The position numbers were made by a program, and so were the translations under genes. Of a stretch of 64,000 nt of DNA, positions 24,476 to 33,225 are shown piece by piece. The DNA lies in NCBI RefSeq assembly GCF_014196925.1, contig NZ_JACIEN010000003.1, forward strand, positions 1-64,000. The letters run 5' to 3'. Every line of letters begins with the position of its first letter. Position 1 is the first letter of the stretch. This DNA comes from Chelatococcus caeni. GTDB taxonomy: Bacteria; Pseudomonadota; Alphaproteobacteria; Rhizobiales; Beijerinckiaceae. The notes under the pieces are model-generated. The model saw only the letters and a program-made list of their open reading frames with translations. It ran no database searches and was not told the DNA's origin.

Positions 24476-26620
24476 TCAAGCCGCATTTTGCATTGGTGCA
24501 AGCCCGGAGGCCGGCGCCGGGTAGGCCGGCTGCGGTCCCGGCTCGTTCTGCGGCGGCCTTCTCGCGTTCTGCGCGCCCTGGTCGCCCTGCGCGTTCGGGT
24601 CGTTTGCGGGGTCGCCGGTGCCCGGCTGCGCCTGCTTTCCGGCCATCGCGTTGAGCGCCATGATGGACGGCAGGCCCTCGATGTACAGCTCGTCGAGATC
24701 GATATCGAGCAGCTCGGACAGCTTGCGCGCGATCGGCTTCGGCCCGATGCCAGGAATCTGGATGAGGAGCGGCGTCGCACGTTCCCACTTCGCCAGCTCG
24801 GCGGCCTGGTTCGGCCGACCGGAAGAGCCTGCCTGGATGTCGAGGAAGAGGTCTTGCACGACCTGCTCGCGCGTGAGCATCTGCTCCGGCCACACGGCCC
24901 CCGGCCCCACGATCTCGACGACCTTCTCCTTGCTCATCTCCAAGAGCATGAGCTGCCCGAGGCCGCGGGAAAGCTGCGTCAGCATATCGTCGAGGTCGTC
25001 GACGTAGTCGGCAATGGTCGCCGTCCTGCTCTGCTCGGCGATCGACGACTGCGTCGCGGTGACGTCCCGCTGCGTAGCTCCGAAATTCGCCTCCTGCGAG
25101 CCGACGACGCGCAGGATGTCGGAGAAGACGCCTTCGACCTCGTATTGGCTCGGGTCGATGCTCACCAACGGAATGCGCTGGATGTAATTCTCGACCTTGT
25201 CGTTGATGCCGAGACCCTTGAGCGCCAGGATGGCGCTCGACGGATGGTTCTCCAGCTTCTGGAGATCCGTCTCCTCGAACTTGCCCTTGGCCACCGCATA
25301 TTTCGGCCGGTTCGCCTGCCGATGCTCGCGGAGCCCCTGCCGCGCCCGGTTGTATTCCTGCTGCGGATGGCGCATCAGCCACACGTCGGACGGCGGATAG
25401 AGCTTCTTCGAGTTCTCGACCTGGTTGAACACCAACGGGAACACGGTGAAGAAGCGGTCGATCTTCACATCCGGCGGTGCCGGCGCCTTGAGCCAGTTCG
25501 GATAGCCGTCGCAGATGGTGAAAACGGTTTGCGTCCGGCTGTCCTGCACCTCCCACACCTTCGCCACGCCTCGGCAGTCCTTGCCGGCGGTGGAGTCGAT
25601 GTTGATGCCGTTCCCGGCGGGGTCATACGAGGTGTACGCCGTGCCGACGTCGATGCCGTAGGTCTCCTTGATCTCCTCCGGCGTCATCTCGAACTCGTGC
25701 GCCAGCCACCGGGCGCCGGCAAGCGTGCGCAGGTTCCGGCACTTCGGGTCGATGATGATCTCTTTCGAGCGGGGGAAGTCGAAGACCGGCCCCTCCCGCA
25801 CAATAAGGTCGGGTTCCTGCTGGAGTGCCTGGAGCATGGTCTCGAGTTCACCGAGTCGCGCGGAATCGGCCTCGAGCTTGCCCTCCGCGGCATCCTGCAT
25901 GGCGGCCTGGATGGCGGCCATCTCGTCGGTGACGTCCTGGATTTTGCCGATGACGTCCGGCCGCTTCTGGAGGATACGCTGGAACCCGAGCTTCACGTAG
26001 CCGACGCCGGTCGTCTTCGCGCGCCGGACGAGCTGCTTGAACTCCTCCTTGTAGCCGTGCGTCTGCTCGTTGAAGAAGTACATGGAGAGGATCTCCATGG
26101 TCTTCCCCATGCGCTCGACCATCTGGTTGTACTGCTTCGCCTGCTGCACTTCCTGAACGAGCGCGATCGCGTTCGGGTCGGGGAGCTGGACCATGCCCGT
26201 TGCCGGGTCGACGCCCCCCTGCGCCGCCTGCATCGCGGCGATGAGCGTCTCGGGGTTCCCATCCCACAACTGGAACTGGAGCCTCTTCCGTCGCTTGGCT
26301 ACGATGGTGGGGTTGCGTGCGTAGAGAGCCGCCACCGCCAGGTTGATGTGGCGGTTCGTCACCGGGACGGTGTAGTTGTTACCGGCGATCCACTCCTGCT
26401 CGGCGCCATCGGTCGCGAGCTGCTCGCACTTGTCCATGCGCTCGAAGTCTTTCTCGAAATAGCGCTTGGCGTGCTTGACGCGCTCGATCCACTGTTCGAT
26501 GAGCGCGAGTTGAGCGGGTGCGGCCTTCTCGGCGTCGTCCGGCACCTTGACCGGGGTCGAGCCGTACTGGCTCCCCTCCTCGGTCTTGTCGAGCCACACG
26601 GTTTCGGCGAAATCGTCCAT
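24476..26620 (-). CDS. Portal protein
   Basis: 714 residues, the size of P22-type portals (725). Typical blocks are visible: an N-terminal helical RYFEKDFERMDKCEQLATDGAEQEW, the central AGARWLAHEFEMTPEEIKETYGIDVGTAY, and a C-terminal coiled-coil barrel and disordered Pro/Gln/Asn tail (PGTGDPANDPNAQGDQ). It forms the dodecameric ring at one vertex for packaging and ejection. It starts 4 bp after the large terminase stop. Confidence 0.8.
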   Translation of the reverse strand: MDDFAETVWLDKTEEGSQYGSTPVKVPDDAEKAAPAQLALIEQWIERVKHAKRYFEKDFERMDKCEQLATDGAEQEWIAGNNYTVPVTNRHINLAVAALYARNPTIVAKRRKRLQFQLWDGNPETLIAAMQAAQGGVDPATGMVQLPDPNAIALVQEVQQAKQYNQMVERMGKTMEILSMYFFNEQTHGYKEEFKQLVRRAKTTGVGYVKLGFQRILQKRPDVIGKIQDVTDEMAAIQAAMQDAAEGKLEADSARLGELETMLQALQQEPDLIVREGPVFDFPRSKEIIIDPKCRNLRTLAGARWLAHEFEMTPEEIKETYGIDVGTAYTSYDPAGNGINIDSTAGKDCRGVAKVWEVQDSRTQTVFTICDGYPNWLKAPAPPDVKIDRFFTVFPLVFNQVENSKKLYPPSDVWLMRHPQQEYNRARQGLREHRQANRPKYAVAKGKFEETDLQKLENHPSSAILALKGLGINDKVENYIQRIPLVSIDPSQYEVEGVFSDILRVVGSQEANFGATQRDVTATQSSIAEQSRTATIADYVDDLDDMLTQLSRGLGQLMLLEMSKEKVVEIVGPGAVWPEQMLTREQVVQDLFLDIQAGSSGRPNQAAELAKWERATPLLIQIPGIGPKPIARKLSELLDIDLDELYIEGLPSIMALNAMAGKQAQPGTGDPANDPNAQGDQGAQNARRPPQNEPGPQPAYPAPASGLAPMQNAA

Positions 26621-26623
26621 ACG

Positions 26624-28261
26624 CTACCATCCCGCCGTCGCGGCACGGCGTTTCGCCGCGCGCTCGGCCTGTTCAGTTTGCCGCAGCACCCACGCGATGG
26701 AGCCGCTCGGGGGCTCGTTGGAGTTGGCGGCCTTGCGGGCCTCGCTCGGCTCGGTCTCCTTGACGCGGCCGAGCCCGATGTGCGCCAGCCAGTCGACAAA
26801 ATCGTCGTGGGTGGCGTACGGGAACTTGAGGAGCTGCTGCTTGGCCTGCGGCCACCAGCTCGCGAAGGCGGGGAAGTGCACCTTCTTGCGGCGCATGAGG
26901 CCCTGGATGGCGCGCGCCCTCTTGCGCTTGTCCTGAGAGACCGTCACCGGGTCGATGGTGCAGTAGACGTTCTCTTCCTCCATGCGCTTGTAGAGGAACG
27001 GGCCGAACGACTTCGAAATGAGGTCGCTCTCCATCCACCAGAGCAAAGGCTTGCGCGTCTTGAAGAGGTTGAGGAGCGCCTCGACGGTGTCGTCGGTCTC
27101 CATACGCTCCCACACGAGGTCGGGGAGCACCCAGATATCGCCCCTCGAGTCTACGCCGACGCAGCCGAGCACCGTGTAGTCGGCACGCTGCTTCTCGGAC
27201 ACGGCGTGATCGGACGCGCCGAAGACCTCGAGCACGAGCGGCAGCTCGTCCTCGCTGTAATAGGGGACGAGGTCCGCCTCCTTGAAGTAGTCGCCGTCCT
27301 CGGGCGCCGGCCTGCCCATGTAGAGGGCGCCGAAGGTGCGCGAGTCGAGGTTCTTCGCCTCGGCGAGCAGGCGCAGATCCTTCATCTCCGGCGCGAGCGC
27401 GGCAATCGGTTTCGTGCCGAACATCGACACGATGAGCTTGTCCGACTGCGGCTCCAGCGTCAGGCCGAGCGCGTTGGCCAGCTTGGGGTCGTCGACGACC
27501 GCCGGCAGGTTGTAATACCTCCAGTTGTCGGCGATCCCCTTGAAGCGTTTGTTGCGCTCGGGATGGTCCGGGTCGCACAGACGGCCGATGAGGTCGTCCT
27601 CGTGCCAGCGGGTGTGCACGACGATGGTGCGAAAGCCCGTCCGGGCGCGCGAGAACGCCACGCTCGTGAACCACTTCCAGACCTTCTCTCGGTAGGTCTC
27701 GGACTGCGCGTCATCGTCGTTGCGGATGGGGTCGTCGACGATGAAAAGGTCGGCCGGCTTACCGGTACCGGAGCCGCCAACGCCGACGAACGACAGCTTG
27801 CCCCCGCGGTGCGTGATGAGCTGGTCGACGGCCGACTTCATCAGGCCATAGCCGGGAAAGACCTGGCTGTGCACCGGGCTCTCGACGATCGTCTTGACGT
27901 CGTTGCCGAAGTCGTTGGCGAAGTCCTGGTTGTAGGCCCCCACCATTACGTTCATGCGGGGGTTCTTGCCGCTCATCCACGCCGGGCCGGCGCGCGTGAG
28001 GATCTGCGACTTGCCGAGCTGCGGGCCGATGGACACGGCCGCACGCGGAATCTCACCGGCGTAGACCTTCTCGACGATCTGGCAGAGCATCCGCGCCTGC
28101 GGCGTGACGATGTACGCGCTCCGGTCGGCATCCTCGGGATCCTCCGGGTCCGGCATCGTAAGCTGCATGTAACGGAGCAGGTCGTCGCGTCCTTCGCGGA
28201 TTGCAATCTCGCGGCGCGTCGCCTTGAGGAGCTGCTCCTTGATGCGGAAGTCGTCGCTCAT
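26624..28261 (-). CDS. terL: Terminase large subunit
   Basis: 545 residues from the ATG that overlaps the previous stop (ATGA). The ATPase domain shows a deviant Walker A SIGPQLGKS (77-85), Walker B FIVDD (173-177) and the coupling segment RTIVVHTRWHEDDLIGRL. The RNase H-like nuclease domain begins near GASDHAVSEKQRADYTVLGC, with its first catalytic Asp. It packages DNA with the small subunit, whose gene is displaced about 4.4 kb upstream, unusually far, with fibre genes in between. Confidence 0.9.
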   Translation of the reverse strand: MSDDFRIKEQLLKATRREIAIREGRDDLLRYMQLTMPDPEDPEDADRSAYIVTPQARMLCQIVEKVYAGEIPRAAVSIGPQLGKSQILTRAGPAWMSGKNPRMNVMVGAYNQDFANDFGNDVKTIVESPVHSQVFPGYGLMKSAVDQLITHRGGKLSFVGVGGSGTGKPADLFIVDDPIRNDDDAQSETYREKVWKWFTSVAFSRARTGFRTIVVHTRWHEDDLIGRLCDPDHPERNKRFKGIADNWRYYNLPAVVDDPKLANALGLTLEPQSDKLIVSMFGTKPIAALAPEMKDLRLLAEAKNLDSRTFGALYMGRPAPEDGDYFKEADLVPYYSEDELPLVLEVFGASDHAVSEKQRADYTVLGCVGVDSRGDIWVLPDLVWERMETDDTVEALLNLFKTRKPLLWWMESDLISKSFGPFLYKRMEEENVYCTIDPVTVSQDKRKRARAIQGLMRRKKVHFPAFASWWPQAKQQLLKFPYATHDDFVDWLAHIGLGRVKETEPSEARKAANSNEPPSGSIAWVLRQTEQAERAAKRRAATAGW

Positions 28262-28554
28262 ATGCCGAGCCACTCCCGAATTTTGGCCCAGGCCATCGCG
28301 CCGAGGCCCCCGGCGGCCAGCGTCACAAGCGCCACACCGCCCACGGCGCGCTGCTCGTAGCGCTCCACGCGCTTCGCCACCGCCTCGGCGCCATCGATGC
28401 GCTCCTCGTGCTCGCTGACAGTGCTCTCGACCTTGACGACACGCTCCACCACGTCGCCGATCTTGCCGTCGATGCGCGCAACCGTTTTCTCAACTCCCGA
28501 CACTTTGGCCGAGAGTTCGCCGATGGCGCGGGAGATTTCGTCGAGCTGGTTCAT
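28258..28554 (-). CDS. Coiled-coil membrane protein (XhlA/DUF1515-like), possible holin
   Basis: 98 residues from the ATG at 28554. Heptad-rich coiled coil (about 5-65: ISRAIGELSAKVSGVEKTVARIDGKIGDVVERVVKVESTVSEHEERID) is followed by a C-terminal transmembrane helix (about 73-90). This is the layout of XhlA-type haemolysin/holin accessory proteins and of DUF1515. It overlaps terL by 4 bp. It is one of three candidate holin-like membrane proteins in a phage with no obvious classical holin. Confidence 0.55.
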   Translation of the reverse strand: MNQLDEISRAIGELSAKVSGVEKTVARIDGKIGDVVERVVKVESTVSEHEERIDGAEAVAKRVERYEQRAVGGVALVTLAAGGLGAMAWAKIREWLGI

Positions 28555-28559
28555 GTGCC

Positions 28560-30026
28560 TCACGCCAGACTTTGGATCACCCAGGCCACGCGCCAGGCGG
28601 CGCCGTCGTAGACGACGCAAAGCGAGTACCGGGCGATCGAGCCGGAATACGTCACACCCCAAAGCACCGCGCCGCCGGTGCCGTTGCGGAAGTTCACCGT
28701 GGCGGTGTCCTCGCCGGAGTTGAGCGTCAGGTGAATAAAGAAAAAGTCGCCTTCCTCAGCGACGCCGGTTTCGAGGTCGAAGTTGTGGGTGTAGGGGAAG
28801 CCCCCGAAGCCTTCGAGCGCGCGAATGCGGAGGAACTGGTCGTCGCTTTGAGGACGCAGGAGCGTTGTCCCGCCGGTGATGACGTCAATGTTGCCGACGC
28901 CGTCGAGCTTCCCGCCGCCGGAAGGCGGGTCGATCCACGCCGGATTGCCACCTTCGCCGAATGTCGCCAGGACCTGCCCCACGCCGCCCGGCGCGAGCCT
29001 CTCCCAACCATGCTCCCCCCGGAAAATGAGATCCCCGTGGGTCGTGCCGATCATGTTCAGCACGTCGGAGACCGACAGATCCTGCGGGGGACCGGAATCG
29101 CCCCCGGCAGCACGCGCCTTGATCGTGCCCTCGGCCATGTCGGCGAGCTGCCCGTTGCCAACGGCGCCGAGCGCCAGCTTGCTTGCGGTGACGCTCCCGT
29201 TCCCGAGCCTGTCGCTGTCGACAGATTCCATCGCCAGCTTCGCCGTTGTCACGCTGCCATCCGCAAGCCGGTCGCTGTCGACAGCCCCGAGCGCCAGCTT
29301 CGCCGTCGTCACACTGCCGTCCGGCAGCGCACCCTCCTGCGCCGCCTCCGCCCATTGCTCCGCGACGACTGCCGATGTGGCCGCCGCCGTTGCCGCGTCC
29401 GACGCCTGCACGGCGGCCGTCTGCGCCACTGCCGCAGCGTCCGACGCCGTCGCCGCACTGGCGGCAGCGTTGGTCTCCGAGGTGGCGGCGGCCGATTCCG
29501 ATGCCGCTGCCGCCGTCGCGCTGTTGCCTGCGTTGCTGGCCGCTGTTGCTGCGGCGGTAGCGGAGCCTCCGGCGGCGCTCGCCGAGCCTGCGGCCGACAC
29601 GGCCGCCGCTTCGGCCGCGACCTTCGCCGCTTCAGCCCCGACAAGGATCTGCGAAAAGTCCGCCAGGAGGTTCCAATTGCTCGGGTCGAATACCGCCCCC
29701 GACACGTGGTCCTTCTTCGCGATGTAGAAGTCGTTGGCGTAGAAGACCGTCGAGCGCGTCGTGTAGGTCGTGTTCGGCTGCCACGGGGCCGGCGGCTCGA
29801 ACGACAGGCTGATGGACGGGGCGAGCTGGTCGGGGCCGACGCTGCCGGGCGCGAGCTTGCCCTCGGCCGTCGTGAACCCTTGCAGGAACGCAATCACCTG
29901 CTCCAGCGAGAACGCGACGTCCTCAAGCTGCGCGTCGAGCCTGTCACCCGGCAACGGGCTCTGCGGGTTCGCGTTCTGGAACCCGAAGAAGCTGTAATCC
30001 GGCTCGTAGGGCTGCAGGTACGGCAT
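28560..30026 (-). CDS. Tail fibre protein (488 aa)
   Basis: The N-terminal ~115 residues share a motif set with the neighbouring fibre protein: GDRLDAQ near 30, then WQPNTTYTTRSTVFYANDFYIAKKDHVSGAVFDPSNWNLLADF. A long Ala/Ser coiled-coil shaft follows (about 130-225), then four GSVTTAKLALGAVDSDRLAD-type repeats (about 230-290) and a beta-rich C-terminal tip ending in an SIARYSLCVVYDGAAWRVAW-like strand pair. It is likely the receptor-binding fibre or its partner. Confidence 0.7.
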   Translation of the reverse strand: MPYLQPYEPDYSFFGFQNANPQSPLPGDRLDAQLEDVAFSLEQVIAFLQGFTTAEGKLAPGSVGPDQLAPSISLSFEPPAPWQPNTTYTTRSTVFYANDFYIAKKDHVSGAVFDPSNWNLLADFSQILVGAEAAKVAAEAAAVSAAGSASAAGGSATAAATAASNAGNSATAAAASESAAATSETNAAASAATASDAAAVAQTAAVQASDAATAAATSAVVAEQWAEAAQEGALPDGSVTTAKLALGAVDSDRLADGSVTTAKLAMESVDSDRLGNGSVTASKLALGAVGNGQLADMAEGTIKARAAGGDSGPPQDLSVSDVLNMIGTTHGDLIFRGEHGWERLAPGGVGQVLATFGEGGNPAWIDPPSGGGKLDGVGNIDVITGGTTLLRPQSDDQFLRIRALEGFGGFPYTHNFDLETGVAEEGDFFFIHLTLNSGEDTATVNFRNGTGGAVLWGVTYSGSIARYSLCVVYDGAAWRVAWVIQSLA

Positions 30027-30027
30027 T

Positions 30028-31503
30028 CTAGTGCGCCTTCATGATGACGTTGACGATCGCCGCCGGCTGCACGTTCGGGTGCGCCTGGCCGCCGCCCTTG
30101 TTCTGGATGGTGGTCGTCACTGTGATGCCGGTGAACGCCGAGCCGCCGGACCCCGTGTAGGGAGGCGTCGAGCCCCCGACGATCCCGTTCGCGACGCCCC
30201 AATAGTCGGTGCGAACATCCGAGTGAGAGTGCCCCGGATCGTTCACAACCGAACTCGCCGTGTGATTGTGCACCGGCATCTGCGCTTCGCTCAGCGTGAC
30301 GTTCTGCGCGCCGCCCGCGGCACCAAGGACCGTCCCGTCGATGCCCGAGCCGGCCGCCGTGATGCGGCCGGCGGTGACGCCGCCCATGTTGTCCCTGCCG
30401 ACGAGGACACGGCCGCGATAATCCGGCGCCAGCGGGTTGCCGCCGGCCGTCCCGTAGGGCGAGCCGGCGTCGAGCAGCTTCTGGCGCAGGACCGGATACG
30501 CGGTGGTGATCTGCTGGCCGTAAGGCGCGATCCAGCCAGCCGGGATCTCGTTTTCGGGCAAGCCGAACGGCCAGATGACGCCGGCTGGAATGAGCTTGTC
30601 GAGGATCGCCGCGGACGCAGCGGCGTCGATCTTCGCGGCGTCGATCGCGTCGTTGGCGATTTTGGGCCGCGTCGCCGCGCCGGTGGCCAGCGTCCGCGCC
30701 GAGACCGCGTTATCGGCTAGCTTCGCCTCGGTGACGGCGCTGTTGGCAAGTTTGGTTTCGGTGACGGCGCTGTTGGCCAGCTTGACCGCAGTGATGCTGC
30801 CGTTGGGGATCGCGACCTCGTTCGCGACGCCTGCCCAATACTTCGCCGAGAACTGGCCGGGCTCGACCGGGCCGTCCGTCTTCTCGGCCCATTCCTGCGC
30901 CCGCACGGCGTAGAAGGCCGCCAACTCGATATTGTCGGGGACGTCGATGACCGCCTGGATGTTATCGGCCACCGTCTGAACAGCGGCGATGTTCCCGGCC
31001 ACCGTCGCCACATCAGGCGAGGTCGCCCAATATTTCGCCGAGAACTGGCCGGGCTCGACCGGGCCGTCCGTCTTCTCGGCCCATTCCTGCGCTTTATCCG
31101 CCCAGGCCTGCGCCTCGGCGGTCGCGACGGTGAAGTCGGCGATGAGGTTCCACTGCGCCGGGTCGAACACCTCACCCGAGGTGTGGGTGGCGCGCGCCTC
31201 GTAGAACTTGCTGTCGTAGAAGACCGTGTCGAAGTCGGTGTAGACCGTGTTCGGCTCCCACGGCGAAGGCGCGTTGAAGCCGAGCGTGATGTCCTCGCGG
31301 AGCTGCTCGCGGCCGACCGTGCGATTGGCCAGCAAGCCGTCGTCGCGCTGGATGAGCCCCAGGTTCGTGATGATCTCGTCAGTCGTGAGCTTGAGCGCGT
31401 TGAACTGCGCGTCGAGCTGCTGGCCCGGCTGTTGCTTCGTCGGACTGAGCGTCGAGAAATTCGTGAAGCTGAACGAGGGGAAGTATTTTTGCGGCTGCGG
31501 CAT
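30028..31503 (-). CDS. Tail fibre / tail collar domain protein (491 aa)
   Basis: The N-terminal domain is paralogous to that of the downstream fibre (WEPNTVYTDFDTVFYDSKFYEARATHTSGEVFDPAQWNLIADF). The middle contains two AQEWAEKTDGPVEPGQFSAKYWA repeats (64 codons apart) and SNSAVTETKLANSAVTEAKL-type shaft repeats. The C-terminus is a phage tail-collar domain: ENEIPAGWIAPYGQ, PDYRGRVLVGRDNMGG, and a HNHTASSVVNDPGHSH metal-binding-like His cluster. The start at 31503 has a modest ribosome binding site. Confidence 0.8.
   Translation of the reverse strand: MPQPQKYFPSFSFTNFSTLSPTKQQPGQQLDAQFNALKLTTDEIITNLGLIQRDDGLLANRTVGREQLREDITLGFNAPSPWEPNTVYTDFDTVFYDSKFYEARATHTSGEVFDPAQWNLIADFTVATAEAQAWADKAQEWAEKTDGPVEPGQFSAKYWATSPDVATVAGNIAAVQTVADNIQAVIDVPDNIELAAFYAVRAQEWAEKTDGPVEPGQFSAKYWAGVANEVAIPNGSITAVKLANSAVTETKLANSAVTEAKLADNAVSARTLATGAATRPKIANDAIDAAKIDAAASAAILDKLIPAGVIWPFGLPENEIPAGWIAPYGQQITTAYPVLRQKLLDAGSPYGTAGGNPLAPDYRGRVLVGRDNMGGVTAGRITAAGSGIDGTVLGAAGGAQNVTLSEAQMPVHNHTASSVVNDPGHSHSDVRTDYWGVANGIVGGSTPPYTGSGGSAFTGITVTTTIQNKGGGQAHPNVQPAAIVNVIMKAH
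30833..31092 (-). repeat. Intragenic 68-bp direct repeat in the collar-fibre gene
   Basis: 30833-30900 and 31025-31092 are identical except for one base and lie exactly 192 bp (64 codons) apart, so the reading frame is kept. The near-identity at DNA level indicates recent duplication or gene conversion and makes this a site for in-frame length variation of the fibre. Confidence 0.8.
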
Positions 31504-31592
31504 CCTGGCCCTCATCCACGACAGCAGTCGTGAAGCCATTCGGATGCCGCTGGCGAGGCGGCCTTACAGCCCGGAACGGGCCGAAACTATCA

Positions 31593-31609
31593 CGTTGCGA
31601 GTTGCAAAA
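31593..31609 (+). promoter_or_regulatory. Dispersed-motif copy CGTTGCGAGTTGCAAAA
   Basis: Lies in the ~105-bp gap between the 43-aa membrane protein and the fibre gene, on the strand opposite to transcription. Differs from the consensus by A for G in the second half-site. Confidence 0.6.
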
Positions 31610-31741
31610 TCAAGAGGTGCGCAGTAGCCGCGCCGCAAGCCAGAAACCGGCGCCTCCCAGGAGGCCGATGCCGAAGACTTTGAGCGCCTCAATGGCGATT
31701 TGGACCAGTCCGGCGAGCAGGATTGCGTAAGGCTCGGCCAT
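31610..31741 (-). CDS. 43-aa membrane microprotein
   Basis: ATG 31741 has AGAGG 8 bases upstream. The product MAEPYAILLAGLVQIAIEAL then a GIGLLGGAGFWLAARLL stretch is almost entirely one or two short hydrophobic helices, ending LLRTS. It sits in the late operon, so a small holin or a virion membrane peptide is possible. No family is recognised. Confidence 0.55.
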   Translation of the reverse strand: MAEPYAILLAGLVQIAIEALKVFGIGLLGGAGFWLAARLLRTS

Positions 31742-31854
31742 CGCAAAACCTCTTGTGGAGGAGGCCACCCGCCCTATTCCCCGCCTGACTGAGCGGGTGG
31801 CCTCAATGCCCGGCGGCGCAAAGTCCTGAAACGCTGCCGGGGCGTTCGATTAGT

Positions 31855-32079
31855 TCACATCGTGTTGCGAGTTGCGCGTTTTGTCAATCCGGTGCCGTAG
31901 TAGAGGCCCTCGGGATCTTTCAAGAGGTCGCGAATGTGCCGGGGGAGCGCGTCGTATTTCGCCATGATGTCCTGCTTGACTCTGGCGAACCGCTCCGCGT
32001 CGACCAACCGGGCGGTGAGCGTCACGAAGCCTTCCGGCGGCTCCGGCGGCCGAGGCGGGAGGCGGCGAAGCCGGCGCAT
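31855..32079 (-). CDS. Hypothetical late-operon protein (74 aa)
   Basis: The ATG overlaps the stop of the upstream gene (TGATG). The product has a Pro/Arg-rich start and a charged helical body (TLTARLVDAERFARVKQDIMAKYDALPRHIRDLLKDPEG). Its last codons (KRATRNTM) are encoded by the reverse complement of a dispersed-motif copy and of a predicted promoter spacer. No family is recognised. Confidence 0.5.
   Translation of the reverse strand: MRRLRRLPPRPPEPPEGFVTLTARLVDAERFARVKQDIMAKYDALPRHIRDLLKDPEGLYYGTGLTKRATRNTM
31859..31887 (-). promoter_or_regulatory. Predicted promoter with the dispersed motif as spacer
   Basis: Minus strand: -35 TTGACA (31882-31887), 17-bp spacer, weak -10 CACGAT (31859-31864). 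The spacer is the reverse complement of TGTTGCGAGTTGCGCGTTTT. The 13-bp block GGATTGACAAAAC around the -35 recurs exactly at 41713-41725 on the plus strand. It would drive the 43-aa membrane gene and the fibre genes, under direct repression. Confidence 0.5.
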
Positions 32080-32405
32080 CAGAGGTTCGCCTCGATGTAG
32101 TCGGCGATCTCGGGGAAGGAAGCGCCGGCATCGTTCAGTTTGATGAGTGTGGATGCGGTGCCGGAGCTGAGGCCGCCCCCACCGAGCATGTCGAGGGCAG
32201 GGAAGCCGATGAAGTGGCTGTGCCCATGAGCGTAGACGGGTTCTCCCCCATCCTCCGCCGGAATCCACCTCTCCGGTTCGACCAGGTCGCAGAGCACGCC
32301 GAGGCAGCAAAACTGGTCGTCGTGCGTGCGCAGTCGGTATTTGCCCTGCTTGTAGCGGCCGGAGCGGAGCGCTTCGAGCCAACGGGCTTTGATTTCGGCG
32401 TCCAT
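32079..32405 (-). CDS. Conserved phage hypothetical protein (108 aa)
   Basis: Begins MDAEIKARWLEALRSGRYKQGKYRLRTHDDQFCCLGVLCDLV and ends LIKLNDAGASFPEIADYIEANL. This pattern belongs to a small, widespread phage family of unknown function with a conserved FCCLGVLCD motif. It is the first gene after the promoter at 32.53-32.56 kb and is coupled to the 74-aa gene. Confidence 0.65.
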   Translation of the reverse strand: MDAEIKARWLEALRSGRYKQGKYRLRTHDDQFCCLGVLCDLVEPERWIPAEDGGEPVYAHGHSHFIGFPALDMLGGGGLSSGTASTLIKLNDAGASFPEIADYIEANL

Positions 32406-32530
32406 GGGTGGGGATCCTCGGGGGTGGGGAACGGGGAGGTGCGGCCCTCGGGGTGGCTTTCGGAATGGGGAGCTGATATCCGGGCCGCTAGCCCCGAGCG
32501 GCGCAACCCATCCACCGCACCATGACGCAA

Positions 32531-32559
32531 ATGCTGTAGGGAGTTGCGCAATTTGTCAA
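32531..32559 (-). promoter_or_regulatory. Predicted promoter with the dispersed motif as spacer
   Basis: Minus strand: -35 TTGACA (32554-32559), 17-bp spacer, -10 CAGCAT (32531-32536). The spacer is the reverse complement of GGGAGTTGCGCAATT, a motif variant. The design matches the promoter at 31.86 kb. It lies in the 292-bp gap between the small terminase and the 108-aa gene; the rest of that gap contains only a GC-rich hairpin (about 32639-32653). Confidence 0.5.
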
Positions 32560-32697
32560 GCGCAGTTCGCGCCGCGTGATTTTTACCCACCTGCAATTTA
32601 GTCGAAAAGCCCTGCGCATTTCGGAGTCCGCGCGCCGGCCCCCGCCCGGGGGGTGAAGGGCACTCCCAGGCGCGTTGCCGCCTGTCATAGGCTCGAA

Positions 32698-33174
32698 CTA
32701 CCTAAGCATATCAATGACTTGATCGTCATCCGTTGGCGAAACTGGCACGCTAACCCCTTCCAGCACTGGCGTCGCGCGCTCCGCTAGCTCGCGCGCCAGC
32801 CTCTCGGCACGTTCGCGAAGCTCGGCCGTGGATGCCTCATGCAACGGCTTGTCGTCGCTGTTTGTGGGCTTTGTGGCGGCCGGCGCGATGAATCCGGCCC
32901 GGTCGAGCACGGTTTTCGCAGCGGCTACCTTGTCGCGGTGCTGCGCCTTAGGGCTTTCGAGGATATCGACGAGCACCTTGAGCGCCAACGGCGCGGCCAC
33001 GGCTAGGCGCCGCTGCATCTCCTGGCGCAGCGCAATTTGCACGACTGGAGATTGCAGATTCCGCCATCCTTCTTGCTGGTGGCTGGAATACCCTGCCATT
33101 TTGGCAGCAGCTTGCGGCGTGTCCCCAGCGCCCACACGCTCGACAAAGATTCGCTGCTTCTCTGTCAATTGCAT
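32698..33174 (-). CDS. terS: Terminase small subunit
   Basis: 158 residues from ATG 33174. The DNA-binding N-terminus LTEKQRIFVERVGAGDTPQAAAKMAGYSSHQQEGWRNLQSPVVQIAL is the Terminase_2 type helix-turn-helix found in small terminases; a helical oligomerisation region follows (about 65-105). It recognises the packaging site for TerL. It is the first gene of the late operon, with a leader of about 45 nt from the promoter at 33.25 kb. Confidence 0.82.
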   Translation of the reverse strand: MQLTEKQRIFVERVGAGDTPQAAAKMAGYSSHQQEGWRNLQSPVVQIALRQEMQRRLAVAAPLALKVLVDILESPKAQHRDKVAAAKTVLDRAGFIAPAATKPTNSDDKPLHEASTAELRERAERLARELAERATPVLEGVSVPVSPTDDDQVIDMLR

Positions 33175-33190
33175 TTTCGCAATGCTGCGC
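33175..33190 (-). promoter_or_regulatory. Motif variant against the terS start codon
   Basis: Minus-strand GCGCAGCATTGCGAAA runs directly into the terS ATG, giving the same TTGCGAAAATG junction seen at 48.5, 49.05 and 49.7 kb. No separate Shine-Dalgarno sequence is visible. Confidence 0.5.
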
Positions 33191-33225
33191 ACAAGATCGC
33201 CCCATTTTGCTTGCGTTTGCGCAAG

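Noticed and set aside
24488-28360. Very long plus-strand open frame (1290 codons) opposite terminase and portal genes
   Set aside because: Its composition is Arg/His/Leu-rich with no domain, and it is the GC-driven antisense shadow of clearly recognised portal and terminase genes.
31564-31746. Minus-strand 60-codon frame overlapping the membrane microprotein
   Set aside because: Ser/Arg-rich shadow frame without a ribosome binding site; the 43-aa frame at 31610-31741 has one and a coherent membrane helix.
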